A stretch of DNA of 64,000 bases from Apteryx mantelli (GCF_036417845.1 NC_090020.1:45802425-45866424), one strand, 5' to 3'; shown: positions 49,800 through 62,846, counted from the first letter of the stretch. Notes: generated by a model from the letters alone, not told the origin. A program made the numbers and translations.

Positions 49800-50848
49800 C
49801 TACATTATGAACATGAACTTCAATAAAATACATTCTTTTTATGCATTTAAATTTCAAAGACGTTTTCAGACATTTATCCCATGTGCTTTAGAAGCAATGA
49901 TTGACAACTGGCACCAAAGCATTCACTCAGCTGTATTATTTAGCTTTTTGGAGATTTGTGGCTAAAACTACCACTTTGGAAATGATAACTTCAATGTACT
50001 TCTAGATCAAAGAACATTTTTTAAAAACTGAAAGATTCATCAAGGGAGCCTGCAAAAAAAGAATAATTACAGTTGTAGAATGAGAGAAAATTTTTTCTCC
50101 TCCAGAATGCAAGCTGTGAATATATTCAAGGTAGTAGGAAAGGAATTCCTTGGTTTATAATGGGAACTTTAAATTAATATGCTGGTGGAATTCTTGAACA
50201 ATACATGACAAATGAATAATAGTATTAAAATTATTTTCATGTTTAAATATTCACTTTATTGTCTTTAGCAAAACAAAGTACTATGTGAAGAAAACTGACA
50301 AAAATGTAATCTCTTACTCAAGAGGTATTGTTTTAATGTATTTGCAATATTATTTGTAGCAACAGTAAGAAAAAAATTATTCTTACTTTTGTCCATGGCT
50401 GCAGATCCAACAAAGTTAAGAAAAACAGTTGTAACTCTATTTCATCATATGCATTATAAATAGAGTAACTTACTACACTCCAAAAAATTTACATCATTTT
50501 CTTATTTCTATCAGAGCAGCAAGTAGATGTCTTCTAGGTCTAAGTTGTTAGTTGTTTGGTATTATAAACATGACTAAAGTTAGACTACTAGGGCTCAAAC
50601 CAAACAGACAAGACAAAGGGGAAAAAAGGCATGCAGGTGTACAAGCAACTGCATGATAGCTTGTAATAGCTTGCTGTATTGCAATTCTTGTGTTAAAAGG
50701 GATACAGAGGAATGTTTAACAAACTTTGTAGATCCCTTAGAAGATGAAGAAGAAAAAACACAAAATCCTTACAATTAGAAGTATTAAGGCAGTTGAAAAC
50801 TGATACCCTAGGCCATTATAATTAATAGAACTGATAATTAATAGTTAC
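49800..50848 (-). other. MAN2A1: MAN2A1 intron (1.0 kb)
   Basis: It is AT-rich, and no feature was recognised. Confidence 0.9.
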
Positions 50849-50982
50849 CTGATATCCATTAAGATCAGTATAGAATCTATTTTGACTGTTTATGTCAGAT
50901 GAAATTCTCATTGCAAGCTCACGATTATATTCACCTCTAATATCCACAACATTGGAAACCTCAAGAGACTGGCTTTCCAAAC
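50849..50982 (-). CDS. MAN2A1: MAN2A1 coding exon, sixth from last
   Basis: This 134-nt exon completes a glycine codon and then reads LESQSLEVSNVVDIRGEYNR to DLNGYQ. The acceptor is TTCTATAG|GTTTGG and the donor is CAG|GTAACT. The blocks EVSNxVDIR, NRELAMRISS and QNRFYTDLNGYQ are highly conserved in mannosidase II. The exon ends on a codon boundary. Confidence 0.96.
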
Positions 50983-51571
50983 CTATAGAAAAAGCAGCAT
51001 TTAAAAATCTCTCAATTTTTAAAAACCATCATCACATATATAAGAACAATGGTATTCCCAGCATACAGTGATCTAGTTTTCCCCTGGTAGTTTTCCTTTT
51101 CTGTTATATCTACCCAGATATTTGAAGCTAGTGCAGTTAGGTACTATATGATATAGCAGTGCTTCTAATTCAGTACTCATTGGACAGTCACTGTGAAACC
51201 TTCACTGAAGTAGACCAGAAACAGAATTATAATAATTCAAAATATTCATGACAAGAACCAATGTGGATTCCTATAAATCAGTAGGAAAGACTACAACACT
51301 TTTAAGTGCTGTCCTTCGCAATAGCTAATACCCTGGAACAGGCTCTGGCATTCACTGCTCCCCTTATGCTGCTTTTTCTGTTCACAAGCAACGGTAAGGT
51401 TACCGGCCTCAGACACAGCAACTGTTCCTACTAAGCAGCAAACTGATAAGCTGTTATAACTGAAACAGAGAGAATCTTCCTTAAGGACACTGAATTAAGA
51501 AACTACACACTGATATGAGCACAGCCAGGAAATAATTCTTAGTTAACAGGGAACAGATGCCCATTTTCATT

Positions 51572-51595
51572 AAAAAAAAAAAAAAAAAAAAAAAA
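51572..51595. repeat. Homopolymer A24
   Basis: Twenty-four consecutive A lie in MAN2A1 intron 50983-54328. Confidence 0.95.
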
Positions 51596-53070
51596 GTATC
51601 TGAAGATGAAGGCAGATGCTCCATGAGATTTTTCAACAGTGCTTCCTGTTGAAAATCGAATACCTTTAATAATGTGGCCCTTTCAGATATTCTGAGACAT
51701 AGCTTGAAATGGAATTAAACTGTCATTCAGTATGATCACCTTTATGCTTTCTGTAGTCTAATGGGACTAATGATTGTCAAAAAAAAGTGCCAAATAGAAC
51801 AAAGAAATGAAATTTCTCTTTGTAATAATGCAGTTATACTATGCTTGTCTGACAGACTGCAAATATAGGATGGTAGAAGTTGACTGATTGCGAGAGACTT
51901 ATCAACTGTCTTAGTCCTTTAAAATTTAAAGACAGTTTTTAAAGTGTTAGATATCAAGGACTTAACTTTTACAACAGCTCAGTATATCTCAGCACACAAG
52001 ACCCAAAGACATGCTCATGACAATTGAGTCTCCTGAACACTGGAATCTTACCCACATGGGCAGAAAATCTTCATGTAAAATTCTGAGATGCCTAAGCACA
52101 CACAGACAGACGACCTCATGTTTGTCCTTCTTTCCTCAAGCCTCACAAGTTTTTTTTGGTTTTCTAGGATTGTTACTAGTCCATTTTTTTTCTTCTCTTA
52201 TATTAAATTACCTCTTTAAATAATTGCATTTAAAAAAGCTAGCACTGAGAATGGGATAAGGCTGAACATTTCATTTCTACAGGGTTTTTTGGTCAAAAAC
52301 ATACCAACTTCTGTAGAATTTACCTTTAATGAAATTTTAACTCATGACACTACCATGAGAACAGTCACACCTTCCTCCTAATCAAGAACGTTATTAATAC
52401 AAACTTCTGAAAACCACATTCCCAAACTGCACCTGTACTCTGCAAGTGCCTAATGCAACCCATGAACTCCCACACAGTGCATGCCCTCACTAATATATAA
52501 AATAGTTATTGATTTATAATATCTAATATGATATATTAATGCAGCTATTTTTACTACAATGATCTGAAATATTTGCAAAATTTGTAAATTGTGAAAATTC
52601 ATATTTTACTTCTGTTTATTCCCTGAATCTACCTGACATTGTCCAGCTTAAACTTCGGTAGTTAATACTTCCTGATCACAGAATATCCTTTTAGTTGTGC
52701 TTTTTGCATAGAAACTAACACAATGGGAACCTATAATCCCGATTAGAACTCTTAGGTGTTATTATGATAGTTAATTTGCTTTTGTTGCACATATTGCATC
52801 AACTACATACATAAGCTTGTTGATTTTAATTTAAGCTTTCTTCTGGTATCATAGAGGTTTTCTAGAAACACTGAAAACACTAAGGAAAAAAAGCATAATT
52901 TGCTGATGCAGCGAATTTTTATATTACCTTTATTTCTGTTGTTGAGCCAATTTTCTATTTTTTTTAAATTTACTCATTGTCATGATAGTTTACTTTAACA
53001 CCTAAAAATTTGCCTGCTGTAAAGATTTCTAAGTATTTAACACTACTTTTTCATATAAATATCATAGATT

Positions 53071-53157
53071 TGTGTGTGTATATATATACACAGTGTGTAT
53101 GTGTATATATACACATACGTGTGTATGTGTGCATATGTGTATATATATATGTGTGTG

Positions 53158-53188
<31 letters not shown>

Positions 53189-53212
53189 GCACACACATAC
53201 ATACACACACAC
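53071..53212. repeat. Compound (TG)n/(TA)n/(CA)n microsatellite
   Basis: Interleaved TG, TA and CA dinucleotide runs cover about 140 bases in the MAN2A1 intron 50983-54328. The order TG-rich, TA, then CA-rich makes the tract self-complementary, so it could fold into a long imperfect hairpin. Confidence 0.95.
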
Positions 53213-54328
53213 CCCGTTTTCAAATTTTGTTAGGCAGTTTGACAGCATGTTGCAATAGCTTTCTTAAGATGACCTTTACTTTGTCAAATTCGAAACCACT
53301 CTGAACCTTTAAACAAGGGAACGCTAAAAGTGTTTGCCTGCTGCTTCAGTTTTTATGCTGCTTTTTGCTATGTAAAATGCAGACAGGTTTGTGATTTTAC
53401 CATCTGAAGCCTTGAATGAAAAGGATGTCAAGCTCTGTAGTTGTTTCCTCACCTTTTTAAAAATATGAATTTCACCTGCAGCATTACTAGCATGTTAAAA
53501 TGTTAACATTTACTAATGACTATTATATTACTAATATATGACTATTATATCTAAATGAAAATTATTCAGTATCAGAAGATTATGTCATCTTTTCCAGATC
53601 CAGTCTGTAAAAGGTGGATCTATCTGCTCAACTCTATATGTTCTTAGTTATAGATTTTCCAACTATTTTAAAGCAGGACAATTAAAACACAGGAGTATAT
53701 TGAGCAAGGATACAATGATCCAGTTTACAATCTTAAAATGACCAAGGCATGGGTTACTCTCAGCTCTTCTCTACCGCATGATTTGAGTTAACACAAAAAT
53801 AAAATGATTAAATTTAATGAAACATTGAAAGCCTCTGATAAAAAGATTTCTAGAAATTATGCCGCTGTCACCGACAGATGCCAATAAAAGCACAGAAAGA
53901 GTTAAATTTCACTTAGTGGTCAATTACTGAAAAGAATCATCAAGGCACAGGACTCCCTGCTCCGACAGGCTAACCAAAAGCAACAGAAGTCTGAAGCCGA
54001 GAGTGGGAAAAGCAGTGTTTTGCCAAAACTGTAAAAACCCAGTAAAGTTTGGGGAACCTCCTGCAGATAATTTATACTGTAAGATTTCCCAATGCTGAGA
54101 GATTCCTCCAACAAAACTGCTGAGTTTAAGTTTGCCCTTAGCTTAGTGATTGGCTAAGTGAGGCTCAGAAAGGGATCATATTGTCTTTAGACCCTGTGAA
54201 GAGTTAAACCTGAAGTATGCTCTACTATTTTAGAAGTGCATCTAAACATTAGAAGTACAGGTAGGGTTCAAGACTGTAGTGATGGAAAATAAACAGTGAG
54301 AATTTAGTGACAGTTTCACAATTCTTAC

Positions 54329-54443
54329 CCTGGACTTTATAGAGTCGCATGGTATGAGTCACATGAGGGAAAAAACATACAACTTCTGAGAAAATCCTTC
54401 CATGAGTGACTCTTATGGTAGGTGGATCTGTAAAAATATAAGG
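54329..54443 (-). CDS. MAN2A1: MAN2A1 coding exon, seventh from last
   Basis: This 115-nt exon encodes 38 codons plus one base: PYIFTDPPTIRVTHGRIFSE, then VVCFFPHVTHTMRLYKVQ. The acceptor is TTTTTGTAG|CCT and the donor is CAGG|GTAAGA. The trailing G joins GT at the start of the next exon to make a glycine codon. The RVTHGRIxSEV and HVTHxxRLY blocks match the MAN2A family. The intron upstream of it (54444-61587) is about 7.1 kb. Confidence 0.95.
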
Positions 54444-55657
54444 CTACAAAAAGAAAACAAAGTTAGAACAAGTATTTTAAAACTCTGCTTAACAGTAGTC
54501 TCAAATGAAAGTATTTAATAAATGTTAAATAGTCATTTTAGGTTTTTTTAAACATATATAACAGAATATCTATTCTACTATATCTAAGTCTAGCATAAAA
54601 AACAGGAATTCAATAATTATTACTCCTAATCTGAAGTTCAACAAGTTTTCTTAAAAGCCTCACCTTTTCTTTAGCTAAAATTAGCATAACCATCATTACA
54701 TATCTCACAGATATTTTATGAGGATTAATGGATACAAGACCTACAGACACACACTGTAATGTATTATTATTGCAAACATCTGAAGTCAGCTTCTGAGAGC
54801 ATAATTATACTTGCTAACCAGTAATCAAATACTGTAGTTTCATAATATGTGACAGATGGTTTAACTGTCTGCTTTATTTGTTAACAGTTTACTGTATCAG
54901 TGGTGTATATTGTATGAGGAAAGCTGTCTCTGTACTGTCTTGTGGATCAGTTTGCATACCCTTTGGAAAGTAAAAGAAAGGGGAAACCTTCTTCAGCAAA
55001 AGCAACTTCAGTTGGAGGGCCCTCTGGAATGCAGGGCAGAGCGGGGAACAGGTAAGAAACCACAAGTGGGAGACTGACTCCTTACCAATGTCTCTCAAAG
55101 GCCTGTCTAAAGCAGAAAAGTCTATCTACAGTCAAACCTAAGAGATGAAGAAAATGGTTTCCATAGGCATACACATAGTTGAGTTTCAGCTGAGCAAATT
55201 CTGATTTTTTAAAACAGCCAATCCCAAACTGAACTGTATGCACTATGTAGAAATACACAGATGAACACAAATATGAAAATGGGCTAAATATTAAGTGTAT
55301 ACACAGCAAAACAAAACAAAAAACACCCCAAATCAAAAAAAAACATGCAGAACTACTGCATGGCAACAGTATTAAATTAAGACTTCATTAAAGAAAAACA
55401 AATATGAACAAAACTACTTGAAAACTTGTTATTTAGAGGGATCTAAGGAGAAAGTTCTTAGAAGGGGCTGCCCTTTTTCTATATGCAGCACAGTCATAAG
55501 AAGGACAGACAGAGCTTGCCCTTCCTCCTCACTAGCGAATAGCTGGTCCATTCTAGCTCTGGGAGCTATCCAGGACCAAAGCAGTGAAATGGAGAGATAC
55601 TTGATGAGTGAGACGAATGCAAAAGCCTGAGCGCCTAACTACAAAAGCCAAAATTAT

Positions 55658-55658
<1 letters not shown>

Positions 55659-55686
<28 letters not shown>
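55659..55686. repeat. Homopolymer T28
   Basis: Twenty-eight consecutive T lie in MAN2A1 intron 54444-61587. On the transcript strand it is an A-run. Confidence 0.95.
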
Positions 55687-55689
<3 letters not shown>

Positions 55690-55942
55690 TCAGAAACAGC
55701 TGGAGGAACTCTGTGCCTCCTCACTTGTTACTATAAAACATGATGGTGATATTGACAACAACCATCAAAATATGCTGTCCCAATACAAGTAGAAAGCCAA
55801 AACAGACACGTTTAGCAAAATGTGCTTGCAAAAACAGGTTTCCTGCTGCTCAGAGAAAAAAAAACACTTTCTCCCCTAAAATGAATGAACAATGATAGAA
55901 CTATTTTCAAGACTGACTAGGCAAAGCCTTGGTCCGAATTCA

Positions 55943-56014
55943 GTGTGGACCCTGCTTTGAGTAGGAGGTTCCCCAAGAGAGTGGGTCTCTTCCAGTGTGA
56001 AGGATTCTATGATT
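55943..56014 (+). mobile_element. Short CR1 3' tail remnant
   Basis: GTGGACCCTGCTTTGAGTAG, then GAGGTTCC, and finally TCTCTTCCAGTGTGAAGG followed by ATTCTATGATT match the CR1 3' end. It is in the MAN2A1 intron 54444-61587, antisense to the gene. It is more complete at the octamer end than in the middle. Confidence 0.72.
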
Positions 56015-56307
56015 ACTCGGATCTTGAATTCAGAATAAAAATATCTGGATCTCAAATCCAGTGATAAGTCTCAAGGTTTCATTTCTTAAATAATTAAAAA
56101 GAATAGTTGTGAAATCTGACCCCCTCAGCTCCACTGGAATCAGTTTTATTGTACCAAGATTCAGTAGCCTGTCATAGCAGGTTTTGTTAAGACTAGAAAG
56201 CAGTATTTTCAGAAATTGGATAATAGAATTATGGGTCATAGGCTCCAGAATCTGTTTTTCAGTAGTCACTAACATTTAAGAAAAATAAGACCATCTGTCC
56301 TTGGAAA

Positions 56308-56338
56308 GGGGGGGGGGGGGAGGAGGAAGAGGAGGAAG
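56308..56338 (+). repeat. G13 run followed by polypurine GGA-rich tract
   Basis: Thirteen G are followed by AGGAGGAAGAGGAGGAAG. It is a polypurine tract on the plus strand, which is the template strand for MAN2A1. It could form G-quadruplex or triplex DNA. Confidence 0.85.
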
Positions 56339-58419
56339 TCAAGCTAGAAATGTTAAGGGAGATTACTGGGAGCAAAATAGTATTCCATAGCTCCCTAGGG
56401 TATCTTAAAACACTTGACTTGGCATCAAATGGGGTGCCGAGGCACCAAGAGGCAGAAATGATTAGAGAGTTGCCCACACTTAAAGGTTTACTGACTTGCA
56501 TAGAAGCTGGCATGGCGTATTGCAGCCTGAAGGCACGAAGTATGGCCAATAAGAAGCCCTGCAGTCAGCTGAAGCACTACTAACCATCTTAGTGTGGCCT
56601 AGAAATTTTTGGCAGTGCTTTGGCACTGTTGGGGTGGAGCCCAAAAAAACTCCTATGTCTAAAGGAGAGTATTCCAACAGACTGAGTTGCTCTTGAGATG
56701 TTTGTGGTTTATACAAAGAATTCAAGACATTCTTCAAGATAACTTGCCTCTCAGAATTTGGCAGAGTTTGAGATTAGGCTAGGGTTTGGGAAAGATCAAA
56801 TACCATGGTCTCTAGAGAGCTGTGTTTTGAGAACTACACAGAAGAGAGACAGTAGTCACTCTAACACATTTGTCTCCAGAAGCAAATGTGGGGCAGATCT
56901 TTAGATGGTAGATGTGATGCTTGATGGAAATAGATAGCACCAAGGAAATAAGAGCCACTTCAAAGACAGCTGATTCCTGAGTATTGTGAACACCCTCCAG
57001 GGAATGGTGTCTGCATGTTTGTCTTCTCCTTTTATCAGGAATGCAAAATTAGAAGGACCACCAAAAGAAAGGAACTTATGCTTGAATGAGGATCTTCTGT
57101 CTTTCTGAAGCAAAAGATTTGAAGACTGATACAGTGGGATACCCTGAATGTGTAGTCTCAATCATTTTGGACAGTGGAACATCCCAGTCTTGCCAATAAA
57201 AATGGAGAAAAATATCATTATCTTTTTTTTGGGTTGAAGGCCAAGCAGTCAGATAACTTAGATACATGTTCTTCTCCTGACCAGGAGAGGCAACAGGTAT
57301 GTCTGTTAGATTCAAAATACAGGGTCTGTCATTAAAAATGTTTCTTAAAGATGGGAGCAGCAGCTGCAGCTATACAGGTCAGAGATCATATTCAGCAAAG
57401 GAAGTCCAACCATGGAGACCAAGTGTGACCAAGGGCCTGGAGAAAATCACTAGCACAAGATGTCCTGAAGGATGAAAAGAAATCTCTATTAATACTACTA
57501 ATAAATAAGTACCCACAGTAATTGGTATATAAATGCATGCATGCATAAACACTGCCACCTGAAAGAGAACCACAATTTCCCAGTGTGGGTCTAATGAAAA
57601 AAGTTAATTTAGATTCTGAAAAACTGTTTTGTAAAGCAAGAGAATGAACCAGTACCTTGATCCCACAGACAAGTAGCATCTGACTCTTTGTAAATAACTG
57701 CTTTGTCCTATCCCCTATTGATACAGAACATGGCTAATAAGTAGGTCTTCACATGCTGAATTGTCTTAAATAGACAGAAGAAAATACAGACATTGAACTG
57801 TTTTGAAATCTAACCTGCTTATGGACTACTGAAGTCCTTCCCCAGATCTAACAGATTTACAGAGTTGGTCCTCTTTCACAAAAACACAGGAGATCCAAAC
57901 AGGTTTTCCATCATAGTCAGGATGCATTGATTTATATTTGTTGTGAGAAACAATAAGAAGGTCCACATCATCTAGTCAGTTAAGCAGCACTGATGGTTTC
58001 CAAATTAAAATACTGCCCAAGTTTTCCCTTGTGCCTTCCTTCTACTCCAGAAGTAGAAAATGCAAAGACATGGGAAAAGCACAGGCATCTCTCTAGAGCT
58101 GCAGCACACAGCCTCTGCTCTGTGTCACTGTCCTGAATTTTGCACTGCGTTCCTGACCTGAAGCTGCCACCAAACAACTTCCACACTTCACAGAGGTAGC
58201 AGGGACAGGGTCATCCATGGTCTGAACCCTATGCCACAACCCCAGAAACAGTAGCACTGTCCTTGCTGGGGGCTGTCTAGCTCCACCACAACAAAGTTGG
58301 CCACAGTGTTGCAGCCCTAAGTCCACCTGATACCCGCAAATGGGATTGGTTCACTAGGAACATTCACTTTCTCACCAACCACTTTCCTCATTGCTGTGTC
58401 TGTTCTCCAAGTTAATGGC

Positions 58420-58746
58420 TTAATCAGAGGTCACGTTGCTTAAGGAAGACTGACAGTAATACAAGCAAGTCACCCGGCAGAGCCACAAAGGCCAGATGTA
58501 CCCATTGGCTGCCATGGAAAAGCCTTGTTGAACCATGAGTACATCACTGCACCCGCCCCTATATTTCTTTGGCAATACTAACCAGGCATGATGGAATACC
58601 TTTTTCAAAGCTGACAGTATGAAGAGAGGCTGTTGCAAGTTGCTATAGGTATAAGCACTGAGTGACTGAAATCCTACGTTTACTAATGCATAAGCAAATG
58701 GATATTTGAAAGGAGCCATTGTGGATTTCCTAAAGCAGACGAGCAA
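58420..58746 (-). other. 108-codon ORF with strong Kozak context inside a MAN2A1 intron
   Basis: The ORF starts with ATG in the context CCACAATGG and ends with TGA. The start is preceded by an acceptor-like TTTTCCTTGCTCGTCTGCTTTAG (split here: TTTTCCTTGCTC then GTCTGCTTTAG). The translation (MAPFKYPFAYALVNVGFQSL onwards) matches no family I know. It is in sense orientation to MAN2A1, in the 54444-61587 intron. Without homology it may be chance or a relic of a repeat. Confidence 0.15.
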
Positions 58747-58775
58747 GGAAAATTAGGCCAAAATACCAAGTAAAT

Positions 58776-58776
<1 letters not shown>

Positions 58777-58819
<43 letters not shown>
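58777..58819. repeat. (CT)n(AT)n microsatellite
   Basis: A (CT) run of about 11 units is followed directly by an (AT) run of about 10 units, in the MAN2A1 intron 54444-61587. Confidence 0.95.
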
Positions 58820-59819
58820 AAAACATGCCTTTGAGTAAAAAAAATCACTAGGATATAAACTGAAAATCTCAAAGTGCTCATTTAGTCTAAGGCAGTACAC
58901 AATGGCACACAAGAAAGAGGTGCTCTCTCCAGCTACTTTGGGGCTCAGCCTTTCATAAGCAGATCCACAAGCTGGAGACAGTAACACTGAATGAAAGTTT
59001 CAAAGCTTCAAATAATATAAGAGAAACACTGAAAGAAGACTTTAGTTTTCTTTGCAAAGCTCCATTCTACTAGGGTTCACTAAAGAATGGGACCACTTTT
59101 CTGATACCGATAACAAATTCTTGGAGCAAATACACATTGCATACAGCCTTGACTGACCAAAGTTCTCTTTCCAGAGCAGTGACAAACAATGTTATTGGTA
59201 TTGGTATTATTGTCCCTTCTATTTTAACACTATGTAAATCAGTGTCATTAACTCAGGTCACTGCTGCTGCCAAACTGGGTGCTGGTACCAGCAGTTTACC
59301 ACTTCCTAGCTAGAATGCATCTCTTGCAGTACTGCAGGCTAACTTTAGATCAGCCTTAAAAATAATTAATCCAAAGGATCTCTTGGAAGATTCAGATCTG
59401 TGTACATTCTAGTATATGGATCATCATCCGCACAACACCTGACATCAATAACAGTCTACTGATGACTGAACTGCATTATACGTATCAAATTTTCTAAAAT
59501 GACATGGTTTTAAGTGATGGTCTCCAAACCTAACAAGTTACAGCATGAAATTTCCAAAAACTGGCACAAGACCCTAAGAGCAGAAAGGCTACATAAATAC
59601 TATAGTAAAACAGATTATACTAGATGAAGAATAACGATTCCCAAGTACTATAGAACTGAAAAGAGAGGAACCAAAAGACTATCAGGTGACAAAATAACTG
59701 GGTAACAAGGGCAAAGAAAACATGCAACTTCATTGATACCAGAGGAAAATGGCCTAACAAACATAATTCTTTGCAAGTTTGGCAGAGATACAAGGGGTGA
59801 TGGAGGATAAGGGAAAAAA

Positions 59820-59843
59820 GGGGGTGGGAGGGAAAGGGGGGGG
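59820..59843 (+). other. G-quadruplex motif, MAN2A1 template strand
   Basis: The runs G5, G3, G3 and G8 are separated by T, A and AAA, satisfying the usual G3+N1-7 pattern. It lies in MAN2A1 intron 54444-61587. Folding is predicted from pattern only. Confidence 0.7.
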
Positions 59844-61587
59844 ACGACCCCTGCCTGCACTCTATCATACTGCCATTTCCTGTAAGGACTTGGAAAGCAT
59901 AGACAACCCATCTCACACAGAGAACCCTGAACAGAAACAGATGGCTTTTTTTTTTTTCTTCTAAAGACAGAAATCATTAGTTGAAAGTGTTTTAAAACTA
60001 CTATAGAATTACATTGCTATTCCCAGTGGGACACTAATTCACGCTATTAAAATGCAAGCCAAACAAGCCTTAGTAAATTAATGAGGCAGAATTTTTAGAA
60101 GTATTGTGATTTAATTCTTATTGCATAAAGTCACAAAATCTGAACATACTGCCCTTAAAAGCTTAATATTAACTAAAAACATACTTGTAATTTCACCATA
60201 TTGTGTTCATTTTTAAAAGTTCAATATGCATCTTACTTTCAACTATGCCTGTAGTTATGTGATACACTTTTTTCTTTAAACCAAAAGCATTTTTCTATAT
60301 AGATTTCTCCAGATTATTTTTGTAAAACAAATAATTAAGAAGCCTAATGAAAACTATTAGATTTACTGATTTTTGCTTTTCTAACTAGAAGACCAAATAG
60401 TATCTAAAACAAAACCAATAAAGTTTGAACATGTTGCTGAGGAAAGGTGGTAGGGGAGAGGGGGAGGAGGAGGGAGATACTGTCCAGATATTTACAGATC
60501 AAATACAACCCTGACATTTAAAAATTATGAATAAGCGAGCCCTGGTGAACATAACTGTTGCAAAAATATTAATTATGGGCTAAATACAAAAAACGGTTTA
60601 AAACATGGTTTAAAACTGCCAACTGACAGATCTCAAAAAGCATGCTTCTAGGAGAGACTACTAAAAGGAAAGGAAACACTTCTGTCCACTTCTAGACTGA
60701 TTTACACATGTAACTAAGTAATGTAAAGTAGAATGGTTGCACTTGCTTATTTCCTGGAGTAGCCATAAAGAACTCTCTTTGCCGTATATAGGCAACTTAA
60801 GTTCTCCCAGGAGAAAACGGACAGAAGAAATACGCTAAGTACCAGCTAACTTCTTAAAACTGTTTATTATTCCATCATTCCCTTCCCAAAATATCAGCTT
60901 TTTGGTTCCAAAATGGTAGAGTAGATTCTTCTTCGTAATAAAAGCAAGATAAGAACTCTGTTATTGCTGAATTTCCAAATTGAAAATTAATTTGAGTATG
61001 CTGTTTCCCTCCAATAATTACTCTGCTACAAATACTGACCACACTAGCGAATTAAATCAGAAACAATTGCTTGGTACTTAGGCATACAGTCATCAGCTGG
61101 GACCCAGTATCTTAACTACCGTATTAAACAACATGTGGTAATTCCAGCTAAGAAGTACTACACCCTGAAGTTGGAAACACTTCATTCACAATAAAGAGCT
61201 CTTAAGAATCAGAAAAATGAAGGGAAATAGAAATGTATACGTATCTCCTGGACATTTTTACCATATGAAGTGAAAGTGGACTTGTTTTAATGATAGCAAA
61301 TGGTCCCATCTCGTTGTATTTCTTGCAAGGGTAGCATCTTACTTAAATTCTTTAGTGAATCATTAATATTCTTTATACACTTGCACTTTCAAATTAATAC
61401 TGTATTTTTATCCAAATCTAGGGTTATGAAATATGAAGTTCTGCCAATCATTTCAATAACTGACATCATTATTTCCAGCCACACAGCTGTATTTCAGTGT
61501 TGGGGAAAACTAGTTCTTCCAAGCTGTATTTGCAGAGTGCTTCAAGATATTTCAAGATTAGAATCTCTGTGCAAACAGAAGATGTAC

Positions 61588-61710
61588 CTTGGCATCTCCA
61601 TCAGGCAAAAAGAGATAAGCGCCACTCTTATCCCGGTTACTTGTAGTTCCATACCATGCAAACTCCACCTTCATTTGACGGTTTTTACTATCTTCTTTTG
61701 TATTTATTTT
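61588..61710 (-). CDS. MAN2A1: MAN2A1 coding exon, eighth from last
   Basis: This 123-nt exon (41 codons) starts KINTKEDSKNRQMKVEF and ends FLPDGDAK. It is separated from the previous exon by only 114 nt, the shortest intron seen. The acceptor is CTGTCCTTAG|AAA and the donor is AAG|GTACAT. It carries the strongly conserved block WYGTT followed by RDKSGAYLFLPDG. In GH38 mannosidase II structures this stretch lies in the C-terminal half, near the substrate-binding face. Confidence 0.96.
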
Positions 61711-61824
61711 CTAAGGACAGAGAATCACATTTGAAATGGCTCACTACACTTAGGTTTCCATGAACAAGAACAAAAGTTCCTGAGAAAGTAAAATGGAAGT
61801 GTTTCAAGCTATAAGGCAACATAC

Positions 61825-62061
61825 CTCCAGTAGTCCAGACATTCCAGAGAACCACAGTTTCATATAGGAGTTCTCTAAAATTATATTATCCACAGAATTC
61901 TGCATCTCTTTTATCTTGAAAATCCTGTCTGGCTTCACCTGCATATTATTCCTTCCACTCATATATATAGTATAATCAGCTAAATCTGTTTCTGAACTCT
62001 GAACCTCCAAAAGCTGGTAAACTCCAAGCCCCAAAGGTGGTAGATGTGCCAAGAAAGAGAT
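61825..62061 (-). CDS. MAN2A1: MAN2A1 coding exon, ninth from last
   Basis: This 237-nt exon (79 codons) is in frame at both ends. It begins ISFLAHLPPLGLGVYQLLEV and ends MSGLLE. The acceptor is CCCCAACAG|ATC and the donor is GAG|GTATGT. The PPLGLxVY block is a recognisable GH38 C-terminal signature. The middle, around DLADYTIYMSGRNN, is expected to be a variable loop among vertebrate mannosidase II proteins. The join to the exon above gives AYQ-ISFLAH, which is continuous with the family sequence. Confidence 0.95.
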
Positions 62062-62809
62062 CTGTTGGGGATAAAGAAGCAGCCTTTATTAAAAAATTGA
62101 AAAATCAACTTGTTGCACCAGATTCATGCTCAATGCAACTCCTTTTGCTTCCACGATTATAGAACAGCTGAATTTTTCCCATTTTCCATAAACAAACAAA
62201 TACAAAATCATAAATGACATTCCAAAATTAATAGCTGAAGCATGTGAAGAAAAATTAACAAACAAAAATGTTTCTGTTACTAATTTGATTAGAATCATGA
62301 TCACTGTTATATTAATGCAGTAACAGTTTTCAGTCTTCTTAAAAAGGAATGTTACCTGCAGTTTGTGATTGTAAACACATTTGCTATGCCTTAAACATGT
62401 GTGTGTAGCATGTGAGGAACCTTACAGACCACTTAAAATCCACAAATTTAAAACATGAATATATAAGGAAATTGTCTCACTTCCAGTTTCTGCTTATTTA
62501 GGAGCTATAAAACAATCTGCACAGAAGAGTAATATAGAAGGGAGATTTCCAAGGGAATCTGTTTAGAATTGGAGTTAGATATGTAATTTTCTTTCTCCTT
62601 TTTCTACAGCCTCTGCAATTCTCACACAATGTTAATTATCAATAATTACCCTTTTGGAGGAAGGCTGAGAAACACTAATTGAATAACCTTTACAGGCATA
62701 TGATCCTGAAACAAACTCAACTTGGCTCACAAGTCAAAAAGAATATGACTAAGAGTATAAGGCCAGAGAGAAAGAAGAGAGATCCTTGCAGTATTTTTAT
62801 AAATCTAAG

Positions 62810-62846
<37 letters not shown>

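Larger units (their letters stand above)
50983..54328 (-). other. MAN2A1: MAN2A1 intron (3.3 kb)
   Basis: It contains an A24 run and the compound TG/TA/CA microsatellite. No coding signal was seen. Confidence 0.9.
54444..61587 (-). other. MAN2A1: MAN2A1 intron (7.1 kb)
   Basis: It contains a CR1 tail, a T28 run, a G13 polypurine tract, a (CT)(AT) microsatellite, a G-quadruplex motif and the 108-codon ORF at 58420-58746. The stretch 57980-58600 is more GC-rich than the rest and may be an unidentified old repeat. Confidence 0.9.

Noticed and set aside
53010-53304. ORFs rich in Tyr, Ile, Val and His
   Set aside because: They are translations of the TG/TA/CA microsatellite.
61300-61734. Plus-strand 144-codon ORF near 61.5 kb
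   Set aside because: It is the antisense shadow of the real MAN2A1 exon at 61588-61710.
4258-62840. Long A or T homopolymers as poly(A) tails of retrocopies
   Set aside because: No gene-like sequence or target-site duplication was seen beside any of them; simple slippage explains them.
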